64,000 nt of DNA from Methylobacterium durans. Lineage in GTDB: Bacteria > Pseudomonadota > Alphaproteobacteria > Rhizobiales > Beijerinckiaceae. Under the pieces are notes generated by a model. That model had not been told where the DNA came from and made no database searches. It was given only the letters and a program-made list of their open reading frames with translations. Location: positions 1,922,001-1,986,000 of the forward strand of contig NZ_CP029550.1 of NCBI RefSeq assembly GCF_003173715.1. The letters run 5' to 3'. The position numbers were made by a program, and so were the translations under genes. Below, one piece after another: positions 21,201 through 29,360 of the stretch (the first letter of the stretch is position 1; every line of letters begins with the position of its first letter).

Positions 21201-21282
21201 GGGGCACGCGACTCCGCGGGCCCGATACGCCGGCCCGGCTCAGGGGAGCTTGGCCGGAAAGGGTTGATATTCGGCTGACGGC

Positions 21283-21303
21283 CCTCCCCTCTCCGCGGGG
21301 AGG
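21283..21303 (-). terminator. probable hairpin downstream of the COG0523 gene
   Basis: CCTCCCC and GGGGAGG form a 7-bp GC-only stem 13 bp beyond the COG0523 stop codon. No T tract is present, so the call is weak. Confidence 0.35.
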
Positions 21304-21315
21304 AGGGCGCGCCGC

Positions 21316-22305
21316 TCACGCCCTGCAGGCCAGGAACCCCTCCCGGATCGCCTCGGCGTCGAGGTTGCGGCCGATGAAGACGACACGTGAGACGCGGGCC
21401 TCGTCGGCCCCCCAATCGCCCTGGACGTCGCCGTCGAGGATCATGTGGACGCCCTGGAAGACGAAGCGCTTCGGCTCGTTCGGGAAGGCCACGATGCCCT
21501 TGCAGCGCAGGATGTCCGGCCCCTGCTCCTGGGTCAGGTTCGAGATCCAGGGCATGAACGTCTCGGGGTCGACCGGGCCGTCGACCTTCGCCGAGATCGA
21601 TTGGATCTCGGAATCGTGGTGATGGTGGTGGCCCTCCTCTAGGAATTCGGGCTCCACGTCGAGGATGCGGCCAAGGTCGAAGGCGTTGCGCTCCAGAACG
21701 GCCTCGAGGGGCACCGCGCAATTCTGGGTGCGGTGGAGTTCGGCATAGGGGTTGATGGCGCGGATCTCGCCCTCGACCCGGTCGAGGTCGGCGGGCGCGA
21801 CGAGGTCGGACTTGTTGAGCAGGATCACGTCCGCGAAGGCGATCTGGTTCTTGGCCTCGGGCGCGTCCTTCAGGCGGTCGGACAGCCATTTGGCGTCGGC
21901 CACCGTCACCACCGCATCGAGGCGGGCGGCGTCGCCCACGTCCTGGTCGACGAAGAAGGTCTGGGCGACGGGGGCCGGGTCGGCAAGCCCCGTGGTCTCG
22001 ACGATGATCGCGTCGAACTTGCCGCGCCGCTTCACGAGCCCGTCCATGATGCGGATCAGGTCGCCCCGGACGGTGCAGCAGACGCAGCCGTTGTTCATCT
22101 CGAACACTTCCTCGTCGGCGCCCACCACGAGGTCGTTGTCGATGCCGATCTCGCCGAACTCGTTGACGATGACGGCGTAGCGCTTGCCGTGGTTCTCCGT
22201 GAGGATCCGGTTGAGGAGGGTCGTCTTGCCGGCGCCGAGATAGCCGGTGAGCACGGTCACGGGGATCTTGGCGCTGGCGGCGGACTCGGTCGCGACGTCG
22301 GACAT
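21316..22305 (-). CDS. COG0523 (CobW/ZNG1-type) metal-chaperone GTPase
   Basis: G3E-family P-loop GTPase of 329 residues. Walker A is GYLGAGKTT at 21-29, followed by the family metal site CVCC in NNGCVCCTVRGDL, then ETTGLADPAPV and the guanine-specificity motif LLNKSDL. A histidine run (GHHHHHDSE) lies before the C-terminal domain, as in zinc-handling members. The protein probably delivers zinc or another metal to a client enzyme. There is no cobalamin gene next to it, so I prefer a zinc/iron chaperone over CobW. The AT-rich stretch at 22363-22380 (tgttatattgtgtca) upstream resembles half of a Zur operator; this is only a suggestion. Confidence 0.85.
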   Translation of the reverse strand: MSDVATESAASAKIPVTVLTGYLGAGKTTLLNRILTENHGKRYAVIVNEFGEIGIDNDLVVGADEEVFEMNNGCVCCTVRGDLIRIMDGLVKRRGKFDAIIVETTGLADPAPVAQTFFVDQDVGDAARLDAVVTVADAKWLSDRLKDAPEAKNQIAFADVILLNKSDLVAPADLDRVEGEIRAINPYAELHRTQNCAVPLEAVLERNAFDLGRILDVEPEFLEEGHHHHHDSEIQSISAKVDGPVDPETFMPWISNLTQEQGPDILRCKGIVAFPNEPKRFVFQGVHMILDGDVQGDWGADEARVSRVVFIGRNLDAEAIREGFLACRA

Positions 22306-22433
22306 GGCAGCTCTTCGGTGCAGGAGGCGCGCCCTGCGAACGCGCGGGTCGGGCTGGGCAGAGCTGTTATATTGTGTCAGCCGGTCCGGATGGAAGGCGT
22401 GCCGGGCCGGGCCGCACCGCAGGGAGCCTGCCC

Positions 22434-23224
22434 GTGATCAGCAGACGCGACGCCGCCGCCGCTCTCCTCGCCGCCGGGGGCCTGCTCGTCCCGCGGCCGG
22501 GCTGGAGCCTCGCCGGGCCCGAGCCCGCCGCGCCCCGGACGGAGCGCCCGTGCGCGTCGCGATCCTGCTGTTTCCCGGCATGACCGCCCTCGACGTGATC
22601 GGCCCGCAGGCGCTGCTCGCCGGCCTCGCCCCCGGCAGCCTCCACCTCGTCGCCGCGTCCGCCGGGCCGGTCGCCAGCGACACCGGCGTCAGCCTCCTGG
22701 CCACGACCGGCTTCTCCGGCTGCCCCGAGGATCTCGACGTGCTGCTGGTGCCGGGCGGCGACGGCACCCCGGCCCAGATGCGGGACGCCGCGACCCTGGA
22801 CTTCCTGCGGGCGCGGGCGGCCCGCGCCCGCTGGGTCGCCAGCGTGTGCACGGGCTCGCTGATCCTCGGCGCGGCCGGCCTGCTGCGGGGCTACCGGGCC
22901 ACCTCGCATTGGTGCGTGCGCGACCGGGTGCTGCCGCTGCTCGGCGCCGTGCCGGCGGCGGAGCGCGTGGTGTTCGACCGCGACCGCGTGACCGCCGCGG
23001 GCGTCTCGGCCGGGCTCGACCTCGCCCTCGCCCTCGCGGCGCGCCTGCGGGGGGAGGATTACGCGCGCACGAGCCAGCTCGTGGCCGAATACGCGCCCGC
23101 CCCCGCCTTCCGGTCCGGCACGCCCGAGGCGGCGGGCCCGGCCGTGACGCGGGCGGCGACGGCGATCCTCGCCACCCTCGCGGCGGAGTCCGAGGCCGCC
23201 GCGCGGGCGGTCGCGGGCCCCTGA
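22434..23224 (+). CDS. Tat-signal DJ-1/PfpI protein, isonitrile hydratase-like, one frameshift
   Basis: The body is a DJ-1/PfpI fold: RVAILLFPGMTALDVIGPQ, LLVPGGDG, and the nucleophile elbow VASVCTGSLILGAAGLL followed by RATSHW, which matches isonitrile hydratase (InhA)-like members. The N-terminus carries a twin-arginine signal (SRRDAAAALLAAGG), so the mature protein should be periplasmic. GTG 22434 follows agggag. The signal and body are in different frames; one added C in the C4 run near 22544 joins EPAAP to PDGAPVRVAIL. A DJ-1 protein with a Tat signal is less common than the cytoplasmic form. It is divergent from the COG0523 gene and convergent with a LysR gene. Confidence 0.75.
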
Positions 23225-23238
23225 GGCGGGGCCGCCGC

Positions 23239-24135
23239 TCACCCTCCGGAGAGGAGCGCGTCGCGCTCCGCGTTCAGGTGGACGACGAGGCGCTCCGCGA
23301 GGGTCCCGGGCGGCCGTCCCGCCGGCCGGACCAGCAGCGTCTCGATCGGCAGGCGCGGCGCGAACGCGCGCAGCACGATCGGCAGGGATCCGAGTTCGCG
23401 GGCCGGCACCGGATCGACGATGGCGAGGCCGAGCCCCTCCGCCACGAGCCCGCAGCGCGCGGCCGTGTACTGGGCGGTCAGGGCGAAGCGGGGCTCGATC
23501 CCGGCCCGCGCGAACCGCTCCTCGACCGCCTCCTGAAACACGCCTGGTGTGCCTCCGATCAGCGGCTCGCCCGCGAGATCCTGCACCGTGATCGTGCGTT
23601 TGGCCGCCAAAGGGTGCCGCCGCGGCAGCGCGCAGACCGCATCGACCGTGAGAAAGGGCTCGGCCGTCACGCTCGCGTAGCCGGAGCGCGGCCGCACGAG
23701 GCCGAGGTCGCACTGCCCCGAGGCGGCCCACGACCAGATCGTGTCGGGACTCGGCACGTGGACGGCGATGCGGACGCCCGGCCTCTCGGCGCCGAGGCGC
23801 CGGACGGCGCGCGGCAGCAGGCGGGCGGCGAGCGAGGGCTGGCAGGCGACCCGCAGCGGCCCGGTGCCGAGCTCGCGGATCTGACGGGCCGCGTGGCGGA
23901 GGTGATCGAGCCCGGCATAGGTCTGCTCGACCTCGCGCGCGAAGGCCTCCCCCTCCCGCGTCGGCACGGCGCTGCCGTGGCCGCGCACGAACAGGCGGAA
24001 GCCGAGATCCGCCTCGAGCTGCGCGATCGCGCGGCTGACATGGGGCTGGCCGATGCCGAGCGCGGCGGCGGCCCGCGTCATGCCGCCGTGGCGCAGCACG
24101 GCGCGGAACAGGTCGAGATGGGCCGGGCTCAGCAT
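23239..24135 (-). CDS. LysR family transcriptional regulator
   Basis: The N-terminal helix-turn-helix is clear (LFRAVLRHGGMTRAAAALG, then QPHVSRAIAQLEADLG, residues about 8-45). A LysR substrate-binding domain follows from about residue 90 (LGTGPLRVACQPSLAARLLP). At 298 residues it is standard. It is transcribed away from the DMT transporter at 24259 with 123 bp between the starts, the usual arrangement in which a LysR protein controls its divergent neighbour. The effector is unknown. Confidence 0.9.
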   Translation of the reverse strand: MLSPAHLDLFRAVLRHGGMTRAAAALGIGQPHVSRAIAQLEADLGFRLFVRGHGSAVPTREGEAFAREVEQTYAGLDHLRHAARQIRELGTGPLRVACQPSLAARLLPRAVRRLGAERPGVRIAVHVPSPDTIWSWAASGQCDLGLVRPRSGYASVTAEPFLTVDAVCALPRRHPLAAKRTITVQDLAGEPLIGGTPGVFQEAVEERFARAGIEPRFALTAQYTAARCGLVAEGLGLAIVDPVPARELGSLPIVLRAFAPRLPIETLLVRPAGRPPGTLAERLVVHLNAERDALLSGG

Positions 24136-24258
24136 GCCGGATCTGCATGGAGATCGAACGATGCGGCATTTGACGGCATGGGCCGGCGATGCTTGTCAAG
24201 GCGCGCTGGACCGGCGCGTGCCGGGCGCCGCGGCGAACGCAACCCGACAGGGAACCCG

Positions 24259-24705
24259 ATGCTCCCCACCCTGCTCTCCCTCGCCCTCGCAATCCTCGCA
24301 GGCGTCAGCATCGTCGTGCAGCAGGTGCTGAACGCGAACCTCCGGACGGCCCTGAACTCGGCCGCATGGTCGGGCTTCACGAGCTACCTCGTCGGGGTCG
24401 CCTGCATGGCGCTGCTGGCGCTCGCCCTGCGTGACCCTCTCCCCTCCGCGAGCGTGGCGGCGCGCATCCCCTGGTGGGCCTGGAGCGGCGGCCTGTTCGG
24501 CGCGATCTTCATCGGCCTCGCCATCCTTCTCGTGCCGCAGCTCGGGGCCGCGACGTTCATCGCGCTCCTCGTCACCGGGCAGATGCTCGCCTCGGTCACC
24601 GTCGATCATTTCGGCTGGCTCGGCCTCGCGCAGCGCGCGCTCGATCCGCCGCGGCTCCTCGGCGTCGCCCTCCTGATCGGCGGGGTGATCCTGATCCGGC
24701 GCTGA
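24259..24705 (+). CDS. DMT-superfamily (DUF606/YdcZ) membrane protein
   Basis: A 148-residue protein with four or five membrane helices, starting MLPTLLSLALAILAGVSIVV. The motifs QQVLNANLR, SFTSYLVG-like, FGAIFIGLAILLVPQLGAATF and LGVALLIGGVILIRR are typical of the half-size DUF606 exporters of the drug/metabolite transporter superfamily. ATG 24259 follows acaggga. It lies divergent from a LysR gene, which probably controls it. The substrate is unknown. Confidence 0.85.
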   Translation: MLPTLLSLALAILAGVSIVVQQVLNANLRTALNSAAWSGFTSYLVGVACMALLALALRDPLPSASVAARIPWWAWSGGLFGAIFIGLAILLVPQLGAATFIALLVTGQMLASVTVDHFGWLGLAQRALDPPRLLGVALLIGGVILIRR

Positions 24706-24721
24706 AGCCTGGCCTGGCGCC

Positions 24722-24763
24722 CAAGGCGGCTGTGGCAAGGCGGCTGTGGCAAGGCGGCTGTGG
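24722..24763. repeat. three perfect 14-bp tandem repeats
   Basis: caaggcggctgtgg occurs three times with no mismatch, directly after the DUF606 gene and before the small gene at 24881. It is non-coding in the annotated frames and likely a slippage-prone minisatellite. Confidence 0.95.
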
Positions 24764-24880
24764 ATTGCGTCGGATGCTGCTCGCCGGAGGGTTCGCCCGG
24801 AGCGCGAGCAGGAACGTATTCGGCTATGCACCCTTGAAACGGCAGGAGCGGCCCGTTCGGCCGACAGGAGAGGGAGAGGG

Positions 24881-25108
24881 ATGAGCGCCATTCTGGAGTT
24901 CGAGCGGCAGCAGCGGGACGCTAAGCTGGCGGAGGTGCGGCGCCTCGCCGCGCATGCTCCGGAGGGGCCGGGCGGCATGGCGCACGAGGCCGTCGCGCAT
25001 GTGGCGCGCCTGCGCGCCTACATCGCGCAGGGTCGGGTGCGGGCGCTGGAGGCCGGCTCCCACCCGCACAAGCCGTGCGGCGAGCCCCGCTACCCGGGCA
25101 GCAACTGA
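24881..25108 (+). CDS. small hypothetical protein, His/Ala-rich
   Basis: A 75-residue protein beginning MSAILEFERQQRDAKLAEVR, with an alpha-helical pattern and a C-terminal GSHPHKPCGEPRYPGSN. A very strong ribosome site (aggagagggagaggg) precedes ATG 24881, which supports expression. No family is recognised. Confidence 0.6.
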   Translation: MSAILEFERQQRDAKLAEVRRLAAHAPEGPGGMAHEAVAHVARLRAYIAQGRVRALEAGSHPHKPCGEPRYPGSN

Positions 25109-25174
25109 CGCGGCTGAAGACCCCGATCGCCCGCGGCGCTCGATCAGACGGAAACCTCGCGGGGATGCCCTCGC

Positions 25175-25208
25175 CCCGTTCCGGGCGCACGACGGCGCCC
25201 GGAACGGG
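25175..25208. terminator. bidirectional 14-bp hairpin between convergent small genes
   Basis: CCCGTTCCGGGCGC and its exact reverse complement are separated by six bases. The hairpin lies between the stops of the plus-strand gene ending at 25108 and the minus-strand gene ending at 25230, as expected of a shared terminator, though without a T tract. Confidence 0.65.
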
Positions 25209-25229
25209 AGGTGGCGGATGGACCTTTGC

Positions 25230-25388
25230 CTAGTCGGCCGGCGCCAGATCGTCGGCGGACCACGTCTCAAGGGCGTCGCCGACGTGCACGTCGTAGGCTT
25301 CCCCGAGATTCCAGACGCCGACGACCGCGCCGACGCGTCCGTCAGGCAGGCGAACCCGGTCGAGGCGCGCGAAAGGTGAGATTTCCAT
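25230..25388 (-). CDS. small hypothetical protein (52 residues)
   Basis: The reading frame starts MEISPFARLDRVRLPDGR, continues VGAVVGVWNLGEAYDVHVGD and ends TWSADDLAPAD. GGAGG lies eight bases before ATG 25388. The alternation of charged and hydrophobic beta-like segments (VGAVVGVWN, YDVHVGD) suggests a small SH3-like barrel. I do not know a family for it. The frame is short but has a good start and GC-rich codon use, so I consider it real. Confidence 0.6.
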   Translation of the reverse strand: MEISPFARLDRVRLPDGRVGAVVGVWNLGEAYDVHVGDALETWSADDLAPAD

Positions 25389-25474
25389 GGTGGCATCCTC
25401 CGTTCGAACCCAACGGCGACGCAGGTCCCTTTGATCCCATCGCCGCGAGCGCGGTGCGGCTGCCGACGGGGCTC

Positions 25475-25690
25475 TCAGTCGTGCGCGGGCTCGACCGTGA
25501 CGTCGTCGGGCTCCTGCGATTGATCGTCGTCGAGCGCTGGCGGGCGCGCGTGCTCGACGGGCGGAAACATGCCCTGGAGGCCCTGCGCGACGCCGTGCAA
25601 CACGGCGTCGAAGGCCGAGCCGAGCGAGGGCGGATGAGGGTCACTCTTGATCATGATCTCGCAGGTGTCGGGCCACAGGAGCCTCGTCAT
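25475..25690 (-). CDS. possible small hypothetical protein
   Basis: A 71-residue frame starting MTRLLWPDTCEIMIKSDPHP and ending in an acidic tail (DDDQSQEPDDVTVEPAHD). Either ATG 25690 or the internal ATG at 25654 could be used; neither has a strong ribosome site. The acidic C-terminus looks protein-like, but no family is seen. The sequence from 25691 to 25958 holds nothing that I can identify. Confidence 0.35.
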   Translation of the reverse strand: MTRLLWPDTCEIMIKSDPHPPSLGSAFDAVLHGVAQGLQGMFPPVEHARPPALDDDQSQEPDDVTVEPAHD

Positions 25691-25958
25691 GACGGACAGG
25701 GGGAGCAGGAGGCTGCTCTTAACCCAGGCTAATCGCGCAGATCGAAAATGGTTCACGCTGACGTGAAGGCGCGGCGGGAATTTCTCGCGGCGCGTCTCGT
25801 GTCGCGTGCGCGGCGGCAAGCTGGATTGTCCGGCCGATGAACGGCCGCCGGAACCTGGCGTCCAGGATCCTTCCGCCGGGGATCGCGGCGAGCGCCTCCG
25901 CGCATCTCGCGAGCCCGCACCGGCCGCGACCCTGAAGCGTCGCGATTGCCGGGGCGGG

Positions 25959-26426
25959 TCACGCACCGATCACGTGCAGCCGGATCTCGCGCCGATGCGG
26001 GCGGTCGCGATGCTCGATCAGGTAGATCCCCTGCCACGTGCCGAGGACGAGCCGGCCGTCCCGGACGGGGATCGTCAGCGCCGCATCCGTCAGCATCGTG
26101 CGGATATGGGCCGGCATGTCGTCCGGCCCCTCGGCGCCGTGAACGTAGCCGGCGTGGCGCGGGGCGAGCCCGTCGAGGGCCGTCATCAGGTCGGCCTGGA
26201 CGTCCGGGTCCGCGTTCTCCTGGATCGTCAGCGAGGCCGAGGTGTGGCGGCAGAACACTGCCATGACTCCCTCTGTCACGCCGCTGCGGGAGAGGAAATC
26301 GGCCACCGCCCCGGTGAAGTCCGTGAAGCCCTGGCCCGGCGTCGCGATGGTGAGCGCCGCGCCCGCCTGCCTCCGGACCTCTCCGGCCGAGAAATCCGCG
26401 AGTCCTCCGATGCGGCCCTGCCTCAT
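25959..26426 (-). CDS. YjbQ family (UPF0047) protein
   Basis: A 155-residue protein with the family signature FCRHTSASLTIQENADPDVQ and a C-terminal GTWQGIYLIEHRDRPHRR. YjbQ proteins can show weak thiamine-phosphate synthase activity; their main role is unknown. The protein is normal in length and complete. The downstream stop and the ligase stop upstream overlap by 4 bp, so the gene is probably cotranscribed with the ligase and exonuclease genes. Confidence 0.9.
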   Translation of the reverse strand: MRQGRIGGLADFSAGEVRRQAGAALTIATPGQGFTDFTGAVADFLSRSGVTEGVMAVFCRHTSASLTIQENADPDVQADLMTALDGLAPRHAGYVHGAEGPDDMPAHIRTMLTDAALTIPVRDGRLVLGTWQGIYLIEHRDRPHRREIRLHVIGA

Positions 26427-28276
26427 GTCTCCTCCCCGATGAGCGTGGCGCCCGGCGCGATCTCGCGCTCGCCGCGCGCCAGGATCCGCTCCAGAAGCTC
26501 GATCCGGTCGGCCTCGGCGGCCGGCTTGTCCCAGCGGATGCGGCTGACGCGGGGAAACCGCATGGCCACTCCGGATTTGTGCCGCGTCGAGCGCTGCACC
26601 CCCTCGAAGGCGATCTCGAGCACGAGGCCCCGGTCGGGGCCGTACTCGACCTCCCGGACCGGGCCGAAGCGCTTCGTCGTGTGGTTGCGGACGTAGCGGT
26701 CGAGCTTGCCGAGCTCCACGTCGGTGAAGCCGTGATAGGCCTTACCCACCGGCACCAGCTCCTGGCCGCCCTCCGGCCGCTCCCGCCAGACGCCGAACGT
26801 GTAGTCCGAGTAGAAGGACGAGCGCTTCCCGTGGCCGCGCTGGGCGTACATCATCACCGCGTCGACGAGGTGGGGCTCGCGCTTCCACTTCCACCAGGGC
26901 CCCTTCGGCCGGCCGGGGAGGTAGGCGCTGTTGCGGCGCTTGAGCATCACGCCCTCGATGGCGTCGGCATCCTCGCCCGCCCCCACCGAGGCCGGGTCGG
27001 CGCGAGCGGCGGCGAGGTCCTCCCAGGTGGCGAAGGGAACGAGGGGCGAGATGTCGATGCGGGCGTGGTCGAGGCGGGCCACGAAGGCTTCGAGCCGGGC
27101 GCGGCGCTCGGCGAAAGGCAGCGGGCGCAGGTCCTCGCCCTCCGCCGCGAGCAGGTCGTAGGCCCGCACATGCGCCGGGAACTCCTCGAGGAGCTTGCCC
27201 GTCACCGCCTTGCGGTTGAGGCGCTGCTGCAGGACGTTGAAGCTCTGCACCCGGCCCCCGCGCAGGATCAGCAGCTCGCCGTCGAGGGCGCCCGTGAAGG
27301 TGATCGCCTCGGTGAGGTCGGGGAAGGCGCCGGAGATGTCCTCCCCCGTGCGGGAATAGATGCGGGTGACCTGGACGCCCGCCCGGTCGCGCCCGCCGAC
27401 GAGCTGGACGCGGATGCCGTCCCACTTCCACTCGCCCGAGAAGCCCTCCGGCTCCAGCTTTTCGAAATCGCTCTCCTCCTCGATCGGATGCGAGAGCATG
27501 GGCGGCCGGAACGGGGCCGGGTTCAGGGTCTCGGGCCGCTCCCCCCGCCCCTCGACCCAGGCGAACAGCGTCTCGTAGGGCGGCTCCAGCCCGTGCCAGA
27601 CCTCCTCGACGGCGTCGGCCTCGTGCCCGCCGAGCGCCCCGATGGCCGTCTTGGCGAGCCGCGCCGAGACGCCGACGCGCAGGTTGCCCGTCACGAGCTT
27701 GAGGAGGGCCCAGCGCCCGGTCTCGTCGAGGGCGTCGAGCCAGGTGGCGAGGTGGCGCGGCAGATCGACCTTGCGGGTCGCGGCCAGCGTCTCGACCACC
27801 TCGGCGAGGGTCGGCACGTGGGGAGGCGGATTGTTGTGGCCGGGGCCGGGCTCGCCGCGGCCCCCCTCTCCCGTTCGGGAGCGGGCCGGGGTGAGGGGTG
27901 CGGCGTCTCCGGATACGGCGCATCCCTCACCCGGTCCGCGTCCCGCGAAACCGACCTCTCCCGGACGGGAGAGGTGGCCTGCGGCCGATCCGGCCGCATC
28001 TGCCGGCCCCGGCCAGATCAGCGAGGCCGTCTCGGCGAGGTCGCCCACGTAATTGTGCGAGAGGCGGAACAGGGTCGGATCGACGCGCTCCTCCACGAGG
28101 CCGCGGATGAGGGCGGGCTTCGCCTCGCGGAAGGTGAGTCCTCCGGTCATGGCGGCGAGCGCGTAGCCGCGCTCCGGGTCGGGCGTGTTCGCGAAGTAAT
28201 CCTGCAGGAGGCGCAGCTTGGCGTTGCGGCGCGGCTCGTAGGCGAGGCGGTCGAGGAGGTGGGCGAAGTCGTTCAC
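26423..28276 (-). CDS. ATP-dependent DNA ligase of the Lig-Exo repair module, with a repeat insert
   Basis: The adenylation lysine is in EWKWDGIRVQ (K about 284); further nucleotidyltransferase motifs are DGELLILRGG, GVMLKRRNSAYLPGRPKGP and WWKWKREP, then an OB-fold domain (VPVGKAYHGFTD). This matches the Lhr-Lig-Exo-PE DNA repair ligases linked to cisplatin resistance. The GTG start at 28276 overlaps the exonuclease stop (GTGA). Residues about 100-139 are Gly/Pro/Arg-rich and encoded by a dispersed palindromic repeat (27862-27979), explaining the length of 617 residues, longer than I expect for the family. The Lhr helicase and phosphoesterase partners are not in the window. Confidence 0.92.
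   Translation of the reverse strand: MNDFAHLLDRLAYEPRRNAKLRLLQDYFANTPDPERGYALAAMTGGLTFREAKPALIRGLVEERVDPTLFRLSHNYVGDLAETASLIWPGPADAAGSAAGHLSRPGEVGFAGRGPGEGCAVSGDAAPLTPARSRTGEGGRGEPGPGHNNPPPHVPTLAEVVETLAATRKVDLPRHLATWLDALDETGRWALLKLVTGNLRVGVSARLAKTAIGALGGHEADAVEEVWHGLEPPYETLFAWVEGRGERPETLNPAPFRPPMLSHPIEEESDFEKLEPEGFSGEWKWDGIRVQLVGGRDRAGVQVTRIYSRTGEDISGAFPDLTEAITFTGALDGELLILRGGRVQSFNVLQQRLNRKAVTGKLLEEFPAHVRAYDLLAAEGEDLRPLPFAERRARLEAFVARLDHARIDISPLVPFATWEDLAAARADPASVGAGEDADAIEGVMLKRRNSAYLPGRPKGPWWKWKREPHLVDAVMMYAQRGHGKRSSFYSDYTFGVWRERPEGGQELVPVGKAYHGFTDVELGKLDRYVRNHTTKRFGPVREVEYGPDRGLVLEIAFEGVQRSTRHKSGVAMRFPRVSRIRWDKPAAEADRIELLERILARGEREIAPGATLIGEET
27862..27979. repeat. dispersed palindromic repeat, copy 1, inside the ligase gene
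   Basis: About 118 bp with blocks also found at 37512-37625: gggtgaggggt, tctccgga, cgcatccctcacccggt, ccgacctctcccg and acgggagaggtgg, in the same order. Each end can form a short hairpin (ctctcccgttcgggag and ctctcccggacgggag), and the middle pairs gtgagggg with ccctcac. It lies in frame in the ligase gene and adds about 40 residues without a stop. Confidence 0.85.
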
Positions 28277-29316
28277 GCGGCCGTCTCCGCGGACTCTGGC
28301 GCCGCCTCGGTCTCGTCGTCGCCGTAGCCGAGCAGGTGCAGGGGCTTCGCCCGGATGCCCTGAAGCCCGCACCAGTGGACGAGGGCGTCCTCCTGCCCGT
28401 GGGTGACCCAGACCTCCTCGGCCCCGGTCTCGAGGATCGTGCGGCAGAGGTCCGGCCAGTCCGAATGGTCCGAGATGACGAGGGGCAGCTCGACGCCCTT
28501 CTGGCGGGCGCGGGCCCGCACCCGCATCCAGCCCGAGGCGAAGGAGGTGACCGGATCCGGGAACTTGCGCGACCAGAGGTCCTGGATCGCCGAGGGCGGG
28601 CAGAGCACGATGGCACCGTGGAGCTGAGCCCGCTCGGCCGCCACCACCTTCGGGGTCTCGCCGAGCGCGATGCCCTCGCGCTTGTAGAGCTCGGTCAGCT
28701 TCTCCATGGCGCCGTGCAGGTAGATCGGCCGGTCGTAGCCCGCCTCCCGCAGGAGGGCCATGACGCGCTGCGCCTTGCCCAGTGCGTAGGCGCCGACGAT
28801 GTGGGCGCGCTCCGGGAACAGGGCGACCGACGCGAGGAGCTTGGCAACCTCCTCGCCCGTGTCCGGCATCCGGAAGACGGGCAGGCCAAACGTCGCCTCC
28901 GTGATGAAGACGTCGCAGGGGACGGGCTCGAAGGGCAGGCAGGTCGGGTCGCGCGCCCGCTTGTAATCGCCCGAGACGACGACCCGCACGCCCGCGGCCT
29001 CGATCGCGATCTGCGCCGAGCCGAGGACGTGGCCGGCGGGCGCGAAGCGCACGGTGACGGCGCCGACGCGGATCGCCTCGCCGAGGCGCGCCTCCTGCCG
29101 GGTGCCGCAGAAATCCTCGCCGTAGCGCACGGCCATGATGCGCAGGGTCTCCGGCGTCGCCAGCACGCTGCCGTGGCCGGAGCGGGCGTGGTCGGCGTGG
29201 CCGTGGGTGATGAGCGCCCGCGGCACCGGCCAGGTCGGATCGACGTGGAAGCGGCCGAGGGGGCAGTAGAGCCCTTCGCGGGTGAGGGTGAGGAGATCGC
29301 TGGCGCGTAACGGCAT
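28273..29316 (-). CDS. ligase-associated DNA exonuclease, metallo-beta-lactamase fold
   Basis: The HxHxDH metal motif is THGHADH at residues 37-43, with further ligands in APAGHVLGSAQ, SGDYKRAR and ISDHSDWPD. It resembles the beta-CASP-like Exo of the Lhr-Lig-Exo-PE module, a manganese-dependent 3' exonuclease. I start it at ATG 29316 (MPLRASDLLTLTREGLY); a further 14 in-frame codons lie upstream without a good ribosome site. It is cotranscribed and overlapping with the ligase gene. Its start is 44 bp from that of the divergent methyltransferase gene. Confidence 0.9.
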   Translation of the reverse strand: MPLRASDLLTLTREGLYCPLGRFHVDPTWPVPRALITHGHADHARSGHGSVLATPETLRIMAVRYGEDFCGTRQEARLGEAIRVGAVTVRFAPAGHVLGSAQIAIEAAGVRVVVSGDYKRARDPTCLPFEPVPCDVFITEATFGLPVFRMPDTGEEVAKLLASVALFPERAHIVGAYALGKAQRVMALLREAGYDRPIYLHGAMEKLTELYKREGIALGETPKVVAAERAQLHGAIVLCPPSAIQDLWSRKFPDPVTSFASGWMRVRARARQKGVELPLVISDHSDWPDLCRTILETGAEEVWVTHGQEDALVHWCGLQGIRAKPLHLLGYGDDETEAAPESAETAA

Positions 29317-29360
29317 GGGCCCGGCTATATAGGGCGCCGGATCCGCCACGCTCACCACGC

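Noticed and set aside
22360..22380. Definite Zur box upstream of the COG0523 gene
   Set aside because: Only one half (TGTTATA) matches; the other half does not, so it is mentioned only as a possibility.
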